Of a DNA stretch of 64,000 bases, positions 13,201-23,229 are shown piece after piece. The stretch lies in assembly GCA_030407085.1 (NCBI GenBank), contig CM059586.1, positions 86,301,501 through 86,365,500 of the forward strand. The letters are read 5' to 3'. How positions within the stretch are numbered: the first letter of the stretch is position 1; each line of letters opens with the position of its first letter. The notes below the pieces were generated by a model. That model was given only the letters and a program-made list of their open reading frames with translations, ran no database searches and was not told where the DNA came from. Source of the DNA: Trichopria drosophilae. Its lineage: Eukaryota; Arthropoda; Insecta; Hymenoptera; Diapriidae. A program made the position numbers and the translations under genes.

Positions 13201-15222
13201 TTTATTAATTGCATAAATGGCCGACATTTTAATTTTTAAAAATAATGTCTATTGTTTTCAAAAGTCGAAATAGGTAACTCTTACCATTTAATCACCTATT
13301 TTATACGATTAACTATGTATACACTGACAAAATCTAAAAATGAAAAAAAATTCACTATTTCAGATCATTTTTTTCAGGTATTATTTAAAAAATCGAAATC
13401 AGTAAAAATCAAAATATATAAACGTATATTTTGTAAGAAAAAAAAACGAGAACTCGCTTCTGATATGTTAAAAGATGTCTGGAAAACATTATCACTGAGA
13501 AAATTACGATTAAACAACAAAGTTTTTCAAAAATTTTGACTACTTCATTTCAAAGAACAATCCTAATCATAGTAGGATATGATCATCTCTATTTTCTAAT
13601 ATATTTTATTTTACAAGTGCCATTACCACGAATTTCGTTTGAAAATTACACATATTTTCGAAACTTCAATTCACATTTGGGAGATTTGTTAAATGCTTCA
13701 GTCAAGAAAGTGAACATTTTACAATTAACGATTCAAGAAAATTGTACTCTTCCATTAAAAATGTATTTTTTTACTCAGTAGGCGTAAAATGATTATTTTA
13801 TGCCCACATTCGCGGGCGCAAAATGCTCGTTTCACGCCTCCTTGGGCGCAAAATAAATTCTACGCTCACGGAGGGATGAAATAGATAATTTAGACGTTCA
13901 AATCGAGGTGCAAAAACATTTTACCCTTACTGCATAAAAAAATAATGTTTAAATCTCAGGCTTAGAATTTTCACCCTCATAAACATTCGCGTTCTGTCGT
14001 CGAGGCGTAAACCCCTATTTTACGCCCTCGATCCAAAAATAACTGTATAATATCTATTTAAAATGCTGCTAAACTGGCATTCAATAATACTATTTCGTAA
14101 CATACATTACAAATTGAAGATAATTTAAAAGATTTTTAAATGTTGAATTTTTATTATTTGAAAATATTCGTTCAGTTGAGAATATTGTTAGTAAATTACA
14201 TTAGAAACTCGTAATATCTTACTCGTAATAATTTGTTATTATATATTCGAAATTAATATATATATACAATAAGAAAAGTTATGAATTGTTAAATAATTGT
14301 AATATTGCAATACTTACGAACTCGTTTCGAAGCTTCAACATAAGCACGATTGATTGCATCGTAGGTTATACAGGTTTGTCCTCCTGCACTTGGTGCGCTT
14401 AAAAAATATTTCTTATATTATGTTCAGCCTCACTATCTATCAGTCTAAACTTAGAATAAAAGATATTTAAGTATTATCTACTGTGAGAAATCAGCTTTGA
14501 CAGATTAAATAACCAACTCTCACACTATATTACGTTTAACTTCATGAAAAGTTACTCGAGATAACAAAGGGAACGTAATTAGAGTAGAAAAAGTCTGCAT
14601 GCTCAGAGTGATTCAAAACAAAGAAGCGTTTAAATAATTCTGGAAAAAAATATGTCCCTTTCTTAAACATTTATCATAAACATTATTGGTTCATCTTAAA
14701 TAAAATGACATTTGAAAATAAAAAATTGAGTATATCTGAAATCACCTTCAGTTGAATATATGCAAATTATATTTTGATCTGTTCAGATAAGGTAGAATCT
14801 TGTCTAATCATTGTTAGTATACATTTTTCTATCTCAGAACGAGATACAGAAATGACTAGAAAAATTAGAAATATCTCTATCATGTTAAGACCGGTTGGAT
14901 CTGATATATCGAGCTTTTACGTAATTGAAGTGTCTGCTTAATGGCTAGTTAGTGCAGTTAATCGAGTCACAATAGTAGTTAGTTTTGTAGTTAAAAAAAT
15001 CTTAAGTCTAGATACCCCTTTTTTGCGAAAACAATAAAAAGTATTGTCTACTTACTATGTACCGCGGAGCAGATTGAAGGTATAGTCGTAATAGCTGCTT
15101 CGACCTGGACCTTCCAGGATCAATGCACATTCTTCGACATTATTGCCATAAATGTCTACTGGCTGGTATTGCAACGCCTGACTCCCAGTAAAAAGTAGTA
15201 ACAGAACGAATGGCTGTGCCAT
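961..15222 (-). CDS. Secreted animal haem peroxidase (chorion peroxidase/peroxinectin type), 5' part, six exons
   Basis: This gene encodes an extracellular haem peroxidase that uses H2O2 to oxidise halides or phenolic groups. Insect relatives act in chorion or cuticle cross-linking and in immunity. The six exons have phases that join exactly (167, 80, 94, 192, 197 and about 259 nt) and give about 329 residues. In order these are: a signal peptide (MAQPFVLLLLFTGSQA); a short N-terminal region; the start of the peroxidase domain (CPAFLGTVECR, then RRLDGMCTNLDNPNWGASL, about residues 135-170); the haem site WGQFMDHD; and NRNDPEECC, RAFPSVRPGC and LDGNTVYG. Gln230, Asp233, His234 and Asp235 match the distal Gln, haem-ester Asp, distal His and Ca-binding Asp of myeloperoxidase. 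The proximal His, catalytic Arg and C-terminus are missing because the gene runs off the left edge. Introns are 658, 2392, 1179, 8198 and 846 nt. No frameshift or stop is seen, so the gene looks intact. The subfamily is not resolved. Confidence 0.94.
2066..2262 (-). CDS. Peroxidase coding exon 5 (distal haem site)
   Basis: This 197-nt exon follows a TTTTTATAG acceptor and ends at GTACGA. It encodes LMVPAFSDGINSPR, a linker with SRTMHPDEGF, and the haem pocket TVMVIAWGQFMDHDYTLTAT. In the WGQFMDHD motif the Gln, Asp, His and Asp correspond to the peroxide-assisting Gln, the Asp that ester-links the haem, the distal catalytic His and the calcium-binding Asp of mammalian peroxidases. All four are intact, so an active enzyme is expected if the rest of the gene is normal. 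Confidence 0.95.
2671..2799. repeat. Fold-back repeat, copy 1 (CCTCTTGCCGCAAGCGGA type)
   Basis: The left end CCTCTTGCCGCAAGCGGA is nearly complementary to the right end TCCGCTTGCGACAAGAG. Inside, further CAAGTGGA/TCCACTTG blocks pair, so almost the whole 129 bp can fold on itself. A related copy lies in the same orientation at 34362-34470. It sits in peroxidase intron 4. It is a short non-autonomous fold-back element (MITE-like), with no coding potential. Confidence 0.65.
3350..3430. repeat. Hairpin inside peroxidase intron 4
   Basis: Two arms of about 28 bp (with the core GAGGTTTTTCTGAGCTTGA and its complement) are separated by about 24 bp and differ at only one or two positions. It lies in the 8.2-kb intron and is probably a relic of a small inverted-repeat element. 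Confidence 0.6.
3431..7980. other. Intron 4 interior, AT-rich without genes
   Basis: No coding exon was seen. It contains an imperfect inverted pair at about 6112-6150 and 6366-6400 (TAAAATCTCGTTTTATAGC and its near complement), a diverged dispersed repeat at 6520-6625 that resembles 10095-10235, and a run of 13 C at 7720-7732. Short reading frames here have biased composition and no recognisable domain. Confidence 0.5.
7985..8125. repeat. Dispersed repeat, copy related to 60140-60295
   Basis: The blocks ATCATTACAATTAATTATTA, AATAACTAAAACG and AATAAAAATACCTATTCAT, each with small changes, recur in the same order at 60140-60295. The flanks differ, which indicates a diverged interspersed repeat of about 150 bp. 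The family is unknown. Confidence 0.45.
8130..10090. other. Intron 4, left part of the transcript's large intron, AT-rich
   Basis: I see only AT-rich sequence with many short direct words such as TATTCAAAATT, suggesting decayed repeats. There is no exon and no clear element boundary. Confidence 0.4.
10095..10235. repeat. Dispersed repeat, copy related to 6520-6625
   Basis: It shares AATAATTGAATTAGTGA-like and TATTATTTGCTAGTAAA-like blocks with 6520-6625 in the same orientation. It is AT-rich, diverged and of unknown family. Both copies lie in peroxidase intron 4. Confidence 0.4.
10461..10652 (-). CDS. Peroxidase coding exon 4 (start of the catalytic domain)
   Basis: This 192-nt exon encodes YGLTAEQIENSLPLIDTSKT, then the family signature CPAFLGTVECRPGKYRRLDG and MCTNLDNPNWGASLSPFV. 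The Cys residues and the RRLDG..CTNLDNPNWG block are hallmarks of the start of the animal haem peroxidase domain. Two donors are possible 5 nt apart (GTAAGG or GTAAAC). Only the second keeps the frame into exon 5, giving the family-like junction SPFV-R-LMVPAF, so the lower boundary is set at 10461. Confidence 0.93.
11147..11201. repeat. Short hairpin in peroxidase intron 3
   Basis: TTTAAGTAGT at the left end pairs with ACTACTTAAA at the right end. The interior also pairs (CCAGACAG with TTGTCTGTTTGG). The same TTAAGTAGT end word recurs at 25981-26064. Confidence 0.5.
11832..11925 (-). CDS. Peroxidase coding exon 3
   Basis: This 94-nt exon follows a pyrimidine-rich acceptor (TTGCTTTTCAG) and ends at GTAAGTA. 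It reads LVARPTSDNWKPEELATVGE followed by LLLDISRNIAQ, and leaves TC. It is amphipathic and probably helical, typical of the segment before the peroxidase core. Intron 2 upstream is 2392 nt and contains only AT-rich sequence and short repeats. Confidence 0.88.
11926..13775. other. Intron 2 of peroxidase, AT-rich
   Basis: No coding exon was recognised. Reading frames at about 13252-13781 are Lys/Phe/Ile-rich, as expected from AT composition, and have no domain. Confidence 0.4.
13779..14032. repeat. GGGCGTAAAA-type repeat
   Basis: This block contains at least six forms of the word GGCGTAAAAT / ATTTTACGCC in both orientations (for example near 13780, 13800, 13830, 14005 and 14020). It can therefore form multiple short stems. 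It contrasts sharply with the AT-rich intron around it. Related words occur at 16018-16075, 17910-17990, 24262-24300 and 58215-58272, so it belongs to a dispersed family. Confidence 0.5.
14318..14397 (-). CDS. Peroxidase coding exon 2
   Basis: This 80-nt exon lies between an AAG acceptor and a GTAAGT donor. With the TA left by exon 1 it reads YAPSAGGQTCITYDAINRAY and continues VEASKRV. It leaves one base (C). It belongs to the N-terminal region before the conserved catalytic core. It has no starting Met, so a search for ATG-initiated reading frames alone would miss it. Confidence 0.88.
15056..15222 (-). CDS. Peroxidase coding exon 1 (start codon and signal peptide)
   Basis: The ATG at 15222-15220 opens a frame with a hydrophobic leader (PFVLLLLF) and a plausible cleavage site after SQA. 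The mature N-terminus LQYQPVDIYGNNVEECALIL follows. The exon ends at a consensus donor (GTAAGT, read on the minus strand) and leaves TA of a Tyr codon. Just upstream of the ATG is a good acceptor (ATTTTCAG, ending about 15240), so this is probably not the first transcribed exon and a 5'-UTR intron is likely. An ATG inside the short leader is followed at once by TGA and is not the start. Confidence 0.88.
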
Positions 15223-15240
15223 TTTCAAAATCACATGCCT

Positions 15241-16010
15241 GAAAATTCAAATCAAAGTCTTAGTATATTTTTAATACACGACTGTGGGTGTAGTCAATTC
15301 TTTATGACTTATTGTTATAATATATAGGTTAATTAATTAGATTTCATTAAATGTAATTAGATATATCAATCTATACAGTTTACTAAAAGTATGTTGTAAT
15401 CAACATTTTAATAACAGTTTACACGGCTTTACCATTAGCGCTATTCAGAGTGACTTAATTGCAATATTTACATCATAATTTGTGTAAAACAATGTGTTAT
15501 TGTAAGTCATGGCATGTTACGAATGTTATTTTATTCCGAAGAGGTCGAAAGGTAGAGTACTTTTACTTCGTTTCTAAATGAGTTCATATCTGTTTTCTCA
15601 TTAAATTTTTTCCAATTACAACAATTTTGTATTATTTTTTTTTTGTTTAGCAAGAAAATACAGTCTCATTTAATACATTCAACACTACTTTCAGAATTGA
15701 AATGGAATATTGCAATTTGCGATGGACTGGAAATTTATTAAAAATGTTAATTTCTAATTTGCGATCATACTATTTCATGAACAAACTAACACGACAAAAT
15801 GTTATTTTTCGGAAATTTATTGAATTTGATACATTCCAGCCAATCTTATTAAAAGTAGAAAGAGATAATATGTTGTTATATTGCAATAACAATCAAATAA
15901 AGTTCAATAAGAATTAATTTTAAATTCATAAAGTATGATTAAGTTCAATTCCATAGACTATAAAGAATCCTTAGAAGATATAATTTATTCTTCTGTTCGA
16001 TACAATGAGT
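15241..16010. other. Peroxidase upstream / 5'-UTR intron region
   Basis: This is AT-rich DNA directly upstream of the peroxidase start exon. An acceptor at about 15240 implies an upstream non-coding exon, but I could not place it. No TATA box with a convincing initiator was found close by. Confidence 0.35.
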
Positions 16011-16017
16011 TTTATTC

Positions 16018-16090
16018 CGGGAGTAGAACTCGAGTTTGCGCCCTGTTGTGAAATCTTCGGGCGCAAATTATTGACACCTCCCCCCCCCCT
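16018..16090. repeat. GGGCGCAAA repeat fragment plus C10 tract
   Basis: About 50 bp (GGGAGTAGAACTCGAGTTTG through TTCGGGCGCAAATTA) is almost the exact reverse complement of 58216-58272. A run of 10 C follows at 16080-16089. The two inverted copies share both ends of the block, so this is a conserved repeat module. Confidence 0.6.
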
Positions 16091-16932
16091 CACCCCAATT
16101 GTAATATTTAGGAGGTGTTGGGATTGACTTGTGAGTAATAAATATCATAGTTTAAAATATCTAATTTCCTGGCTGTAATCACTACTTATAATGATCTAAC
16201 TTCGTGAGAAAAAATCATACGTGATCTATTAAAGTGATAACCAATTTGACAACATTGTGTACATATGTGGCTGCCTATTAGCAGTCAAATTTTGAGTAAT
16301 GTCAACTAAATTTGGGTTGATATAACTATATGCTGCTCTATCGGTATCAAGATTCAGTTAGAAGAACGAGTGTCTCGTTGAATTAATTAAATATTAAGGT
16401 GCTAACCTTACAATTACATATTTAGTCAATATTACAACATTTTTTCAGTGTTCTCTTTTTGAAATGTCAAAAGTATTACTAACTGCTGCAAATCGTAAAG
16501 AAGGCAAAAAAATACACCTGGTACTTAAAGTTAAATCCAAATACAAATTTTTCGAGAACATAACCTTAAAAGTCACAAAATTCTTACGAGATGAAACGAT
16601 GCTGACTTCAGATTCGGATTCTACGCATATTACTTTGGAAATGACAATCAGCTTCCAATGAAACCTTGCTGACCTATTTGTTACCAAGTGACCTGATGAA
16701 ATAGTATCATGAAGTACACTACAAGGGACCAGACAAAGTATCGTAAACAATACAACAGGTCAATTTGTACTTAGTCAACAAGACATGTGTTTACATAATG
16801 CTCGGAAGATATGATAAATCGTCATTGGCGCATTAAAAAAATGTTTCCAGCATTGTGTAATATTGGAGTAAAAATTATGATTGGATGTCTTCGAAAGTGA
16901 GACTTTGCGTTCACAGCACTAGACGGCTGTTG

Positions 16933-17086
16933 CTAAATGCGAAGAAATCGACGCGGAACAGCGGGATGTACATGGGCCGTGGGAGCAATGTAAATCATAT
17001 CTTTATTTTCCCATTCTACTCGCACATGTTCCGCTCTGATGCTCCTTTCTGTGTCTAGCTTATATGTACCATCGACTTGAGCGACT
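16933..17086 (-). CDS. Possible orphan 3' coding exon, unrecognised
   Basis: A GC-richer block upstream of peroxidase is open for 50 codons on the minus strand after an ATAAG acceptor. It reads VAQVDGTYKLDTERSIRAEH, then VRVEWENKDMIYIAPTAHVH, ending PAVPRRFLRI and TAG. The composition looks protein-like and is unlike the AT-driven frames nearby. However, the plus strand of the same block is also open for about 40 codons, the acceptor lacks a good pyrimidine tract next to it, and no partner exon was found. It could equally be a peroxidase 5' leader or promoter block. Confidence 0.22.
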
Positions 17087-17439
17087 CTTATGAATTATCT
17101 AATCCATCAAGATGCACTTAAAGAAGAAATGAAAGCGGAAAAGGTTAGGACATTTAATATCGAATACAAAACACTGCACTAATTAAGCAACTTTGTACTA
17201 AACGTCACATTAAGTGCATCGCCTAGACGTAATCATTTTTCAGGTTCAACATTAGAAACAGGATTTTACTTTCTTAAGAATAAACTTTTTTATTCCTTGC
17301 TATACAGTTAGTTAATATGATATTTGGAACGCTACTGATTATCATCCGAAACATAAAAATTGTCGAAAATTGAGGTAGTCTTAAAAACATAAACTAGTAT
17401 TGTGAAGTTTATCAAGCTTTAATGCAAAAAGATTCTTAT

Positions 17440-18150
17440 TGTAAACCTAGACTATTTTTAAATTAAACTTACTTATAATAAACGTATATTAAACGATAGT
17501 GTCTTTATTGTAATTAAATACGTAGATATTTTTAAAAGGATATTATACGACTGTTTAATATACGCGTTACCACAAAATGTTTACATTATGTACCTGTACT
17601 CTTTAGAAATCAAATTTACGTGAAATAAACGTATATTAAACGTGTCTTTATTGGTAATTATGATGAGGTTCACGTCGCTCTTTCATTTAGTAAACGGATA
17701 ATGAACGTTTAAAATATTTTTGGTTTAAAAGTGGTATAATAGGTTCAACGTTTTGTTAATGTATGTCATAAAAGATTATTAAACTGACTTATGCTTTCTG
17801 ACCGATATAGTGTATTTCATACACGTATATACGTATAATGTTACACGTTTATTAAACGCAATTTACACTAATGCTATTTATAGTATTTCATAATAGTATT
17901 TTTCGATACAACGGTGTAAAATGCGATTTTACGCTCCGATATTTAACCTGCGATTAGATTGGACCGGTGCGTAAAATCGAATTCTTACATTTCTGTGTTT
18001 CGACATTTAAAATACGTTTCGTATAATATAGAAGTACTGCAAACGCATAGAATATATAAAATAACCGTTTAATAAGTGGGTTAGAATTAACGTTTATACC
18101 ATATACCTAAACCATTTTTAAACCAAACTTGCAATAAACGTACCTATTAA
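17440..18150. repeat. AAACGTATA-rich repeat family, copy A
   Basis: This is dense in AAACGTATATTAAACG-like words. It shares ordered blocks with 22555-23070, including TATACGACTGTTTAATATAC at 17545 and AACGTTTAAAATATTTTTGG at 17706, followed by a TTAAAAGTGGTAT-like block. It also contains a GGTGTAAAATGCGATTTTAC block. It is a dispersed repeat of about 600-700 bp, non-coding, with internal short palindromes (ACGT cores). Confidence 0.6.
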
Positions 18151-18233
18151 ACCATAATATTTTGGTTGAATATTAAGGTTTAATTTTGATTTTGTGTTTT
18201 CCTTCCCTTTTGCAAAAGAGTATTTTTGATAAT

Positions 18234-18273
18234 AGAGCATGTTATTATCTTAAAGAGCATGTTATTATCTTAA
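18234..18273. repeat. Perfect 20-bp tandem duplication
   Basis: Two exact adjacent copies of AGAGCATGTTATTATCTTAA, a recent slippage-type event. Confidence 0.9.
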
Positions 18274-18436
18274 AACATTCAAATTATGCATTGTTTTTTA
18301 AATAATCATTGAAAAAAAAGCTGGAATTTTTAACAGTATTTTCTTAAAATTAAATATTTTTAGGTAACCTCTGTATGTGTATATTTTTTCGAATAGGTCG
18401 TACTTAATATAAACGTTTGAAAATAAGTAGTCTTAA

Positions 18437-18776
18437 GGGGGTTCTAAAGTACTGAATCGATAAGGTAGAAATTTTCACTAAAAACTATAAATAAAAAGTT
18501 ACTGTAAGGGCAATTTTAATTACTATAGACGTTATCATAGAAAATGCCAAACACATTAATTGAGAATTGACCGAGAATTTTCGGAAATTACTTATTTCCG
18601 AAAATTCTTGGTCAGTTCTCAATCAATATCTTTGGTATTTTCTAAGAAACTGTTTATAGTGCTTAGAATTGCCGTTACAGAGTCCAAATTTTGAACATTT
18701 TATTCAGCCATCTTAAATTTACGTTTTTTTTTTTGTGAAATTTCCTACCTTACCTGCGGACCACTTTAGAACCCTC
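18437..18776. mobile_element. 340-bp MITE flanked by TTAA
   Basis: The left end GGGGGTTCTAAAGT and the right end ACTTTAGAACCCTC are inverted, and similarity continues inward for about 50 bp per side (TAAGGTAGAAATTTTCAC against its complement). A second stem of nearly 30 bp per arm, meeting at CGGAAATTACTTATTTCCG, fills the centre at 18557-18625. TTAA on both sides (18433-18436, 18777-18780) fits a piggyBac-type target duplication. There is no coding capacity, so it must be mobilised in trans. Confidence 0.75.
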
Positions 18777-19319
18777 TTAATGTAAATAACTAAGAAAACA
18801 TAAATAAAACAAATGAAAACCAGATGATTTTAATGTTGTAGTGCAAACACTGCCAAATTCATTTTACATTTTTGCAATTGATCTGTAGTGTTAAAATAAA
18901 TGTTTGCTTTTTAACAAATAGCCATTTCTCATTTTTTAAATTCGTGACTCAACGGTACTTAAAACATTCGTACATAACCTCAAATATCAACTATAACCTC
19001 TCGTCTTATTAATTCTGTCATTTACATATATTAAACTTGTTTCTATTATTTCTTCTTGATTGAATTAATATTTTTCTTTTCTCTCCGCCTAGATAATTAT
19101 ATTTTTACTTAAATATATAAATCTGAACATTTATTCTTAATATTTAACGAATCATACATTTCTATTTGGAAAATTCCTCAATCGGTAACATCCTGATTTT
19201 AATAAAATGTACGTTTATATTTTAGGTACTTTATTTCAGTGTAATTTTTATCTGTCTGATGGAAAACAATAAAAAAATGATACAGATGACACTATAATAT
19301 GCTCTGTATAAATTAAAAG

Positions 19320-19560
19320 GCTTTTATCTTTTTATTTTTTTTTTTTCATCTTTTTAACTTTTCATTTTTTTACCTTTTTATCTTCTTATTTTTTCATCTT
19401 TTCATCTTGTCATTATTTTATCTTTTTATCTTTTTATTTTTTATCTTTTTATCTTTTTATGTTTGTATCTTTTCATCTTTTCATCTTTTCATCTTTTTAT
19501 CTTTTCATCTTTTCATCTTTTCATCTTTTTATCTTTTTATCTTTCTATCTTTTTATCCTT
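19320..19560. repeat. Low-complexity TTTTTATC/TTTTCATC tract
   Basis: About 240 bp of imperfect tandem TTTTTATC and TTTTCATC units. The Phe-rich reading frame through it is an artefact of the repeat. Confidence 0.9.
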
Positions 19561-19699
19561 TTTCGTTGTTAATTTCATCACTAGTTGAAATTATAAATGT
19601 TTCGACAAGACCTAGCGTTTTGAGAATCCGAGCGATTACGACGCAAACTATAGCATTTAAACATCTAATGCAATTTGTAGGTATATAAGCCGTTAACTA

Positions 19700-21570
19700 T
19701 AGTAATTTTTAAATGCACCCACGTTAAATTTATATTTATATAAGCAGTAATAGTCATAAATTACTGGTCCTGAAATCTCTGTGATACAAAATTTCAGGAA
19801 AATCCATCAATTTTTTGAAAATTTGTCTGCCATATAGGTTCTGCCATTTTCAATTTTTGAAAACCTCCAAATTCGTCATCATCGATTCGAAAATCCCGTA
19901 GGTGGCAGTTTAGAACAGATAAGATTGAATTACAAAAATTCTTCTCTATTTTGGATCTGTCATTTGAAATCGTCATAGAAATCCACATTAAAAAAAACAT
20001 TGTAACATATTTTCATCCTTATAATATGTCCAAAGATTTCGGATAAAAATTCGTTTAGTAAAATGGGATAACCGGAGAAATGTCATCGTCACGAAACTAA
20101 CCTAATCTAACCAGTCAGAGCTACGCCTATCATTAATAATGCCTAAAAGAATATAGCTGTATAGGACAATTTTGTCCGGGGAAATTCTGATGAGGAAATT
20201 ACTTCCGGGAAATAAAGTCCGGTCTCCATAAATACGAAATGATACATCTGCTTTACTCAAAGTTTTTAAATTTTACATACATTTCAATTATTTCATAACA
20301 TTCCAGACGGGGGGAAGGAGAGGATCAGGCTGATGTCTGCATTACATTAAGTGAAGGGAGGTAGGGGCCATACTGACTTGAAAAAACGTAACGTGGTTTA
20401 TTTATGGATAACCCTCTAACTACTTAAAAAAAAAGAAGTGACGCCAAAATGGTCAGCGCCAAAACGGCCACGCTTAACCGTTGTGCTTCGGTATGGATAG
20501 TACCAAATAGCTACTATTTAATTTAGTATGGAAACCGAAAAAAGAGTATCTGGAACTAATCAACATTTTTTGCATGCAGGGTATTTAAAAAATTATATTA
20601 AAAAATAAAAAAATAGCACAAAGAATAGTATACATGAACGCTGCCAATGACTATACTGAACAGAGATTATCCAGTTGGAACAAATCGCAAGTAAAACGAC
20701 GTTTAACTACTCGTTAGGGGAATAAACTTATAATCTAATTATTGCAATTATTAATTCTATTATCAAATACTGTGACGATTTTTATAGAAAAAGATTAATA
20801 AGTCACTATATTTTTTAGTTATGTATTGTAGTTATGAACTGATATTAGAACAAGCATTAAAATTGTATTTCTCTTTAAGTACATCCCTAGTATTTTCTTT
20901 TGTGAATAATTGCTGTCAGTTGAGTCATGTAACATCTGAAATGAGCAATTTGTTAGCATGAATATAATGCGCGTCTTACAGTAAAGTAAATATTACGTTG
21001 CTGCAATTTCGGGCAAATGATTCTTGTTCGAAGAGCCTACATGTAAGATACATTTAGTAATAACAGGTAACGTAACAACACGGTATAAAGTAATTTTAGA
21101 TAATGTGTAATTGACTGTGATAATTCCGGGCACAAATCTAGAAACCTGATAAGGTCTTAATGGGGAAGCTTTGTAGTCTGATTAGGTTTTTATCGAGAAA
21201 TCAGCTCGAGCGAGACCTTAAATTTAAGTGTCTGAATTGAAATTGCTCGTAATAAAGGAAAATTGATGTCTTGATCAGATAAGATAAAAAATTGCCCTTC
21301 AGGTGAAAAATCAAGTTTATATCCAAAGTAAATGATGTCGTTATACGGTAATTGTTTAATATGTGAAACTTTATAATGTAGGACATGGAATTAACGAATA
21401 CTATTATACTAAAGTAAGTATCGATGTTTTAACGAGAAGACAATTGTAAATTCCATTTTAAATTTTCATTTTCAAAGTTTCTTGAGCATATGAATAGTAA
21501 TTGACCCTTTTATAAGATGTCTAATAACGTGCTTGTTAACACAAACTATTGGGAAACTATTGACATTTTG
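19700..21570. other. Intergenic, AT-rich
   Basis: No gene was seen. It includes a short CCGG-bearing stem at about 20170-20222 (TTGTCCGGGG / TCCGGG) and a G-rich patch at about 20305-20360 without coding features. Confidence 0.35.
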
Positions 21571-21574
21571 ACAG

Positions 21575-21707
21575 GATGAACTAGGGCAATTGCGACCTCG
21601 GGGTAAGTGCACTGGTCGGTTGAGAAACGTCCCAGGGAATGGAACTATGGAAGGAGGTACATCGGGAAGACGTGCGCTACTGTCTATCGATGACGTCAGA
21701 GCAGTAG
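21575..21707 (+). CDS. Possible orphan internal exon, unrecognised
   Basis: A 133-bp island of about 50% GC sits in AT-rich DNA between a plausible acceptor (CATTTTGACAG) and donor (GTAG|GTAATA). One plus-strand frame is open throughout: DELGQLRPRGKCTGRLRNVP, then GNGTMEGGTSGRRALLSIDD and VRAV. A strong internal donor (GGGG|GTAAGTG, 28 nt in) and an equally open minus-strand frame make the assignment uncertain. No neighbouring exon was identified. Confidence 0.28.
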
Positions 21708-22554
21708 GTAATAATTCAAAACGTGTTTCAAAGTTTCAAGTTTGCCTATTTTAAGTTAACCAAACAGAATAGAAGGAAGAGTTTAGATCAGAAAAATATG
21801 CAATAATTGTAATTTTTGTGTGCATAACGTAAATAAAATAAATCAATCAATAGTTTCAGATTATACGAGATTGCATACAGATTTTAGCATCATTTTGGAG
21901 ACCTCCGTATCCTAATTTTAATATCGATATTTTGAATGGTGTTGAACAGATTTTAAAAAATGACGTTTAACATATTTATTTCAAAAATATTGAAAAAAAC
22001 ACGATTATTGAGCTGCGATTTTGTTTAAAAAGGAATTTTCACTATGATACCGATTTTGAATCATTTTTTAACCTATCAGAAACGTGATCCTGATAGTTTT
22101 GCTTCGAAACAACCATTTCAAACAACACAATTCGAAAGAGCAACCTCAAAAGTAGTGGAATTCGGAGGTCTCCATTTTTTAATTGTATACAAAAAACAAG
22201 GCTCTTATTCGTGTGCACATTTTAACGTTAAATGGTTAAGTCCCGAAAGTATGTTTTTTCACTACAATATTAAAAGGTTATATTTTGTGTAAAAAAAAGG
22301 TTCTAAAAATATCCAAGAAGATATATCTAACGTAAAATTATCTGAATTTTCAGAATTTTTATTAGATTTGTCAAAAAATTCAACTGTAAAAAACTACATA
22401 TAATTATTTATAAATTCCGAATAAATCGATTTTGCTTTTTTTATATACATTTATCTATGAAAGATATTACACATTTATTGTATGTATTTTCCACATATGT
22501 GCTTTTATGGTATTTCAAAAACGAGTTATTAACGTTTAAAATACTTATCATGTT

Positions 22555-23070
22555 ATAGGACACACATTTTAAACGTATATTATACGACTGTTTAATATAC
22601 GGGTTACCACAAAACGTTTACATTGTATACCTGTACTTTTTAGAATCAAACTTACGTCTAATATAAACGCGTATTAAATGTTAGTGTCTTCATTGGAATT
22701 AATGATTATGGTAAACGGGTAAACGTTTAAAATATTTTTGGTCTAAAAGTGGTATAGTTCAAAGGTTTTATTAACATCTATCATAAACCAACAATAAACT
22801 CAATGATATACACGTTTTTTAACCGGAGTATCGTTGAGAAAAAATCGTCTTTGATACACGTATATTTATATACAATATTGCACTTTAATTTATGGTACTT
22901 CATAAACGATTTTTTGACATTCCATATATACGTTTGGTAACACATAAACGTGTTATAAATGTATATGCCAAACTAATATTAAACGACAATTTAATAATCC
23001 CGTTATATGCTACACCTAAACCACTTTTACACCAAACTTACGTATAATAAACGTATAATAAACGATAGTA
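22555..23070. repeat. AAACGTATA-rich repeat family, copy B
   Basis: This is the best match to copy A. It has the same succession TATACGACTGTTTAATATAC, GGTTACCACAAAACGTTTAC, a CTGTACT block and AACGTTTAAAATATTTTTGG, each slightly changed, in the same orientation. It is non-coding. Confidence 0.6.
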
Positions 23071-23229
23071 GATTTTATTGGGATATTTATTTTTACTTCA
23101 TTATTTCTCCAAATTTACTATACAAAAACGATAATAACCGGGAAGATAATGGGTTTTTGTAAGTGGCTAAAATCCAAGAGAGTACTGAGTTTTTTTGGAA
23201 CGGGCTAAACGTGGCAACACTGGAATCCT

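Noticed and set aside
19407..19688. Phe/Leu-rich 93-codon ORF as a membrane protein
   Set aside because: It is the translation of a TTTTTATC/TTTTCATC low-complexity tract.
20160..20222. Second hammerhead-like sequence (CTGATGAGGAAATTACTTCC followed by GGGAAAT)
   Set aside because: Stem II can form, but the GAAA junction is displaced and stems I and III with a NUH site cannot be drawn.
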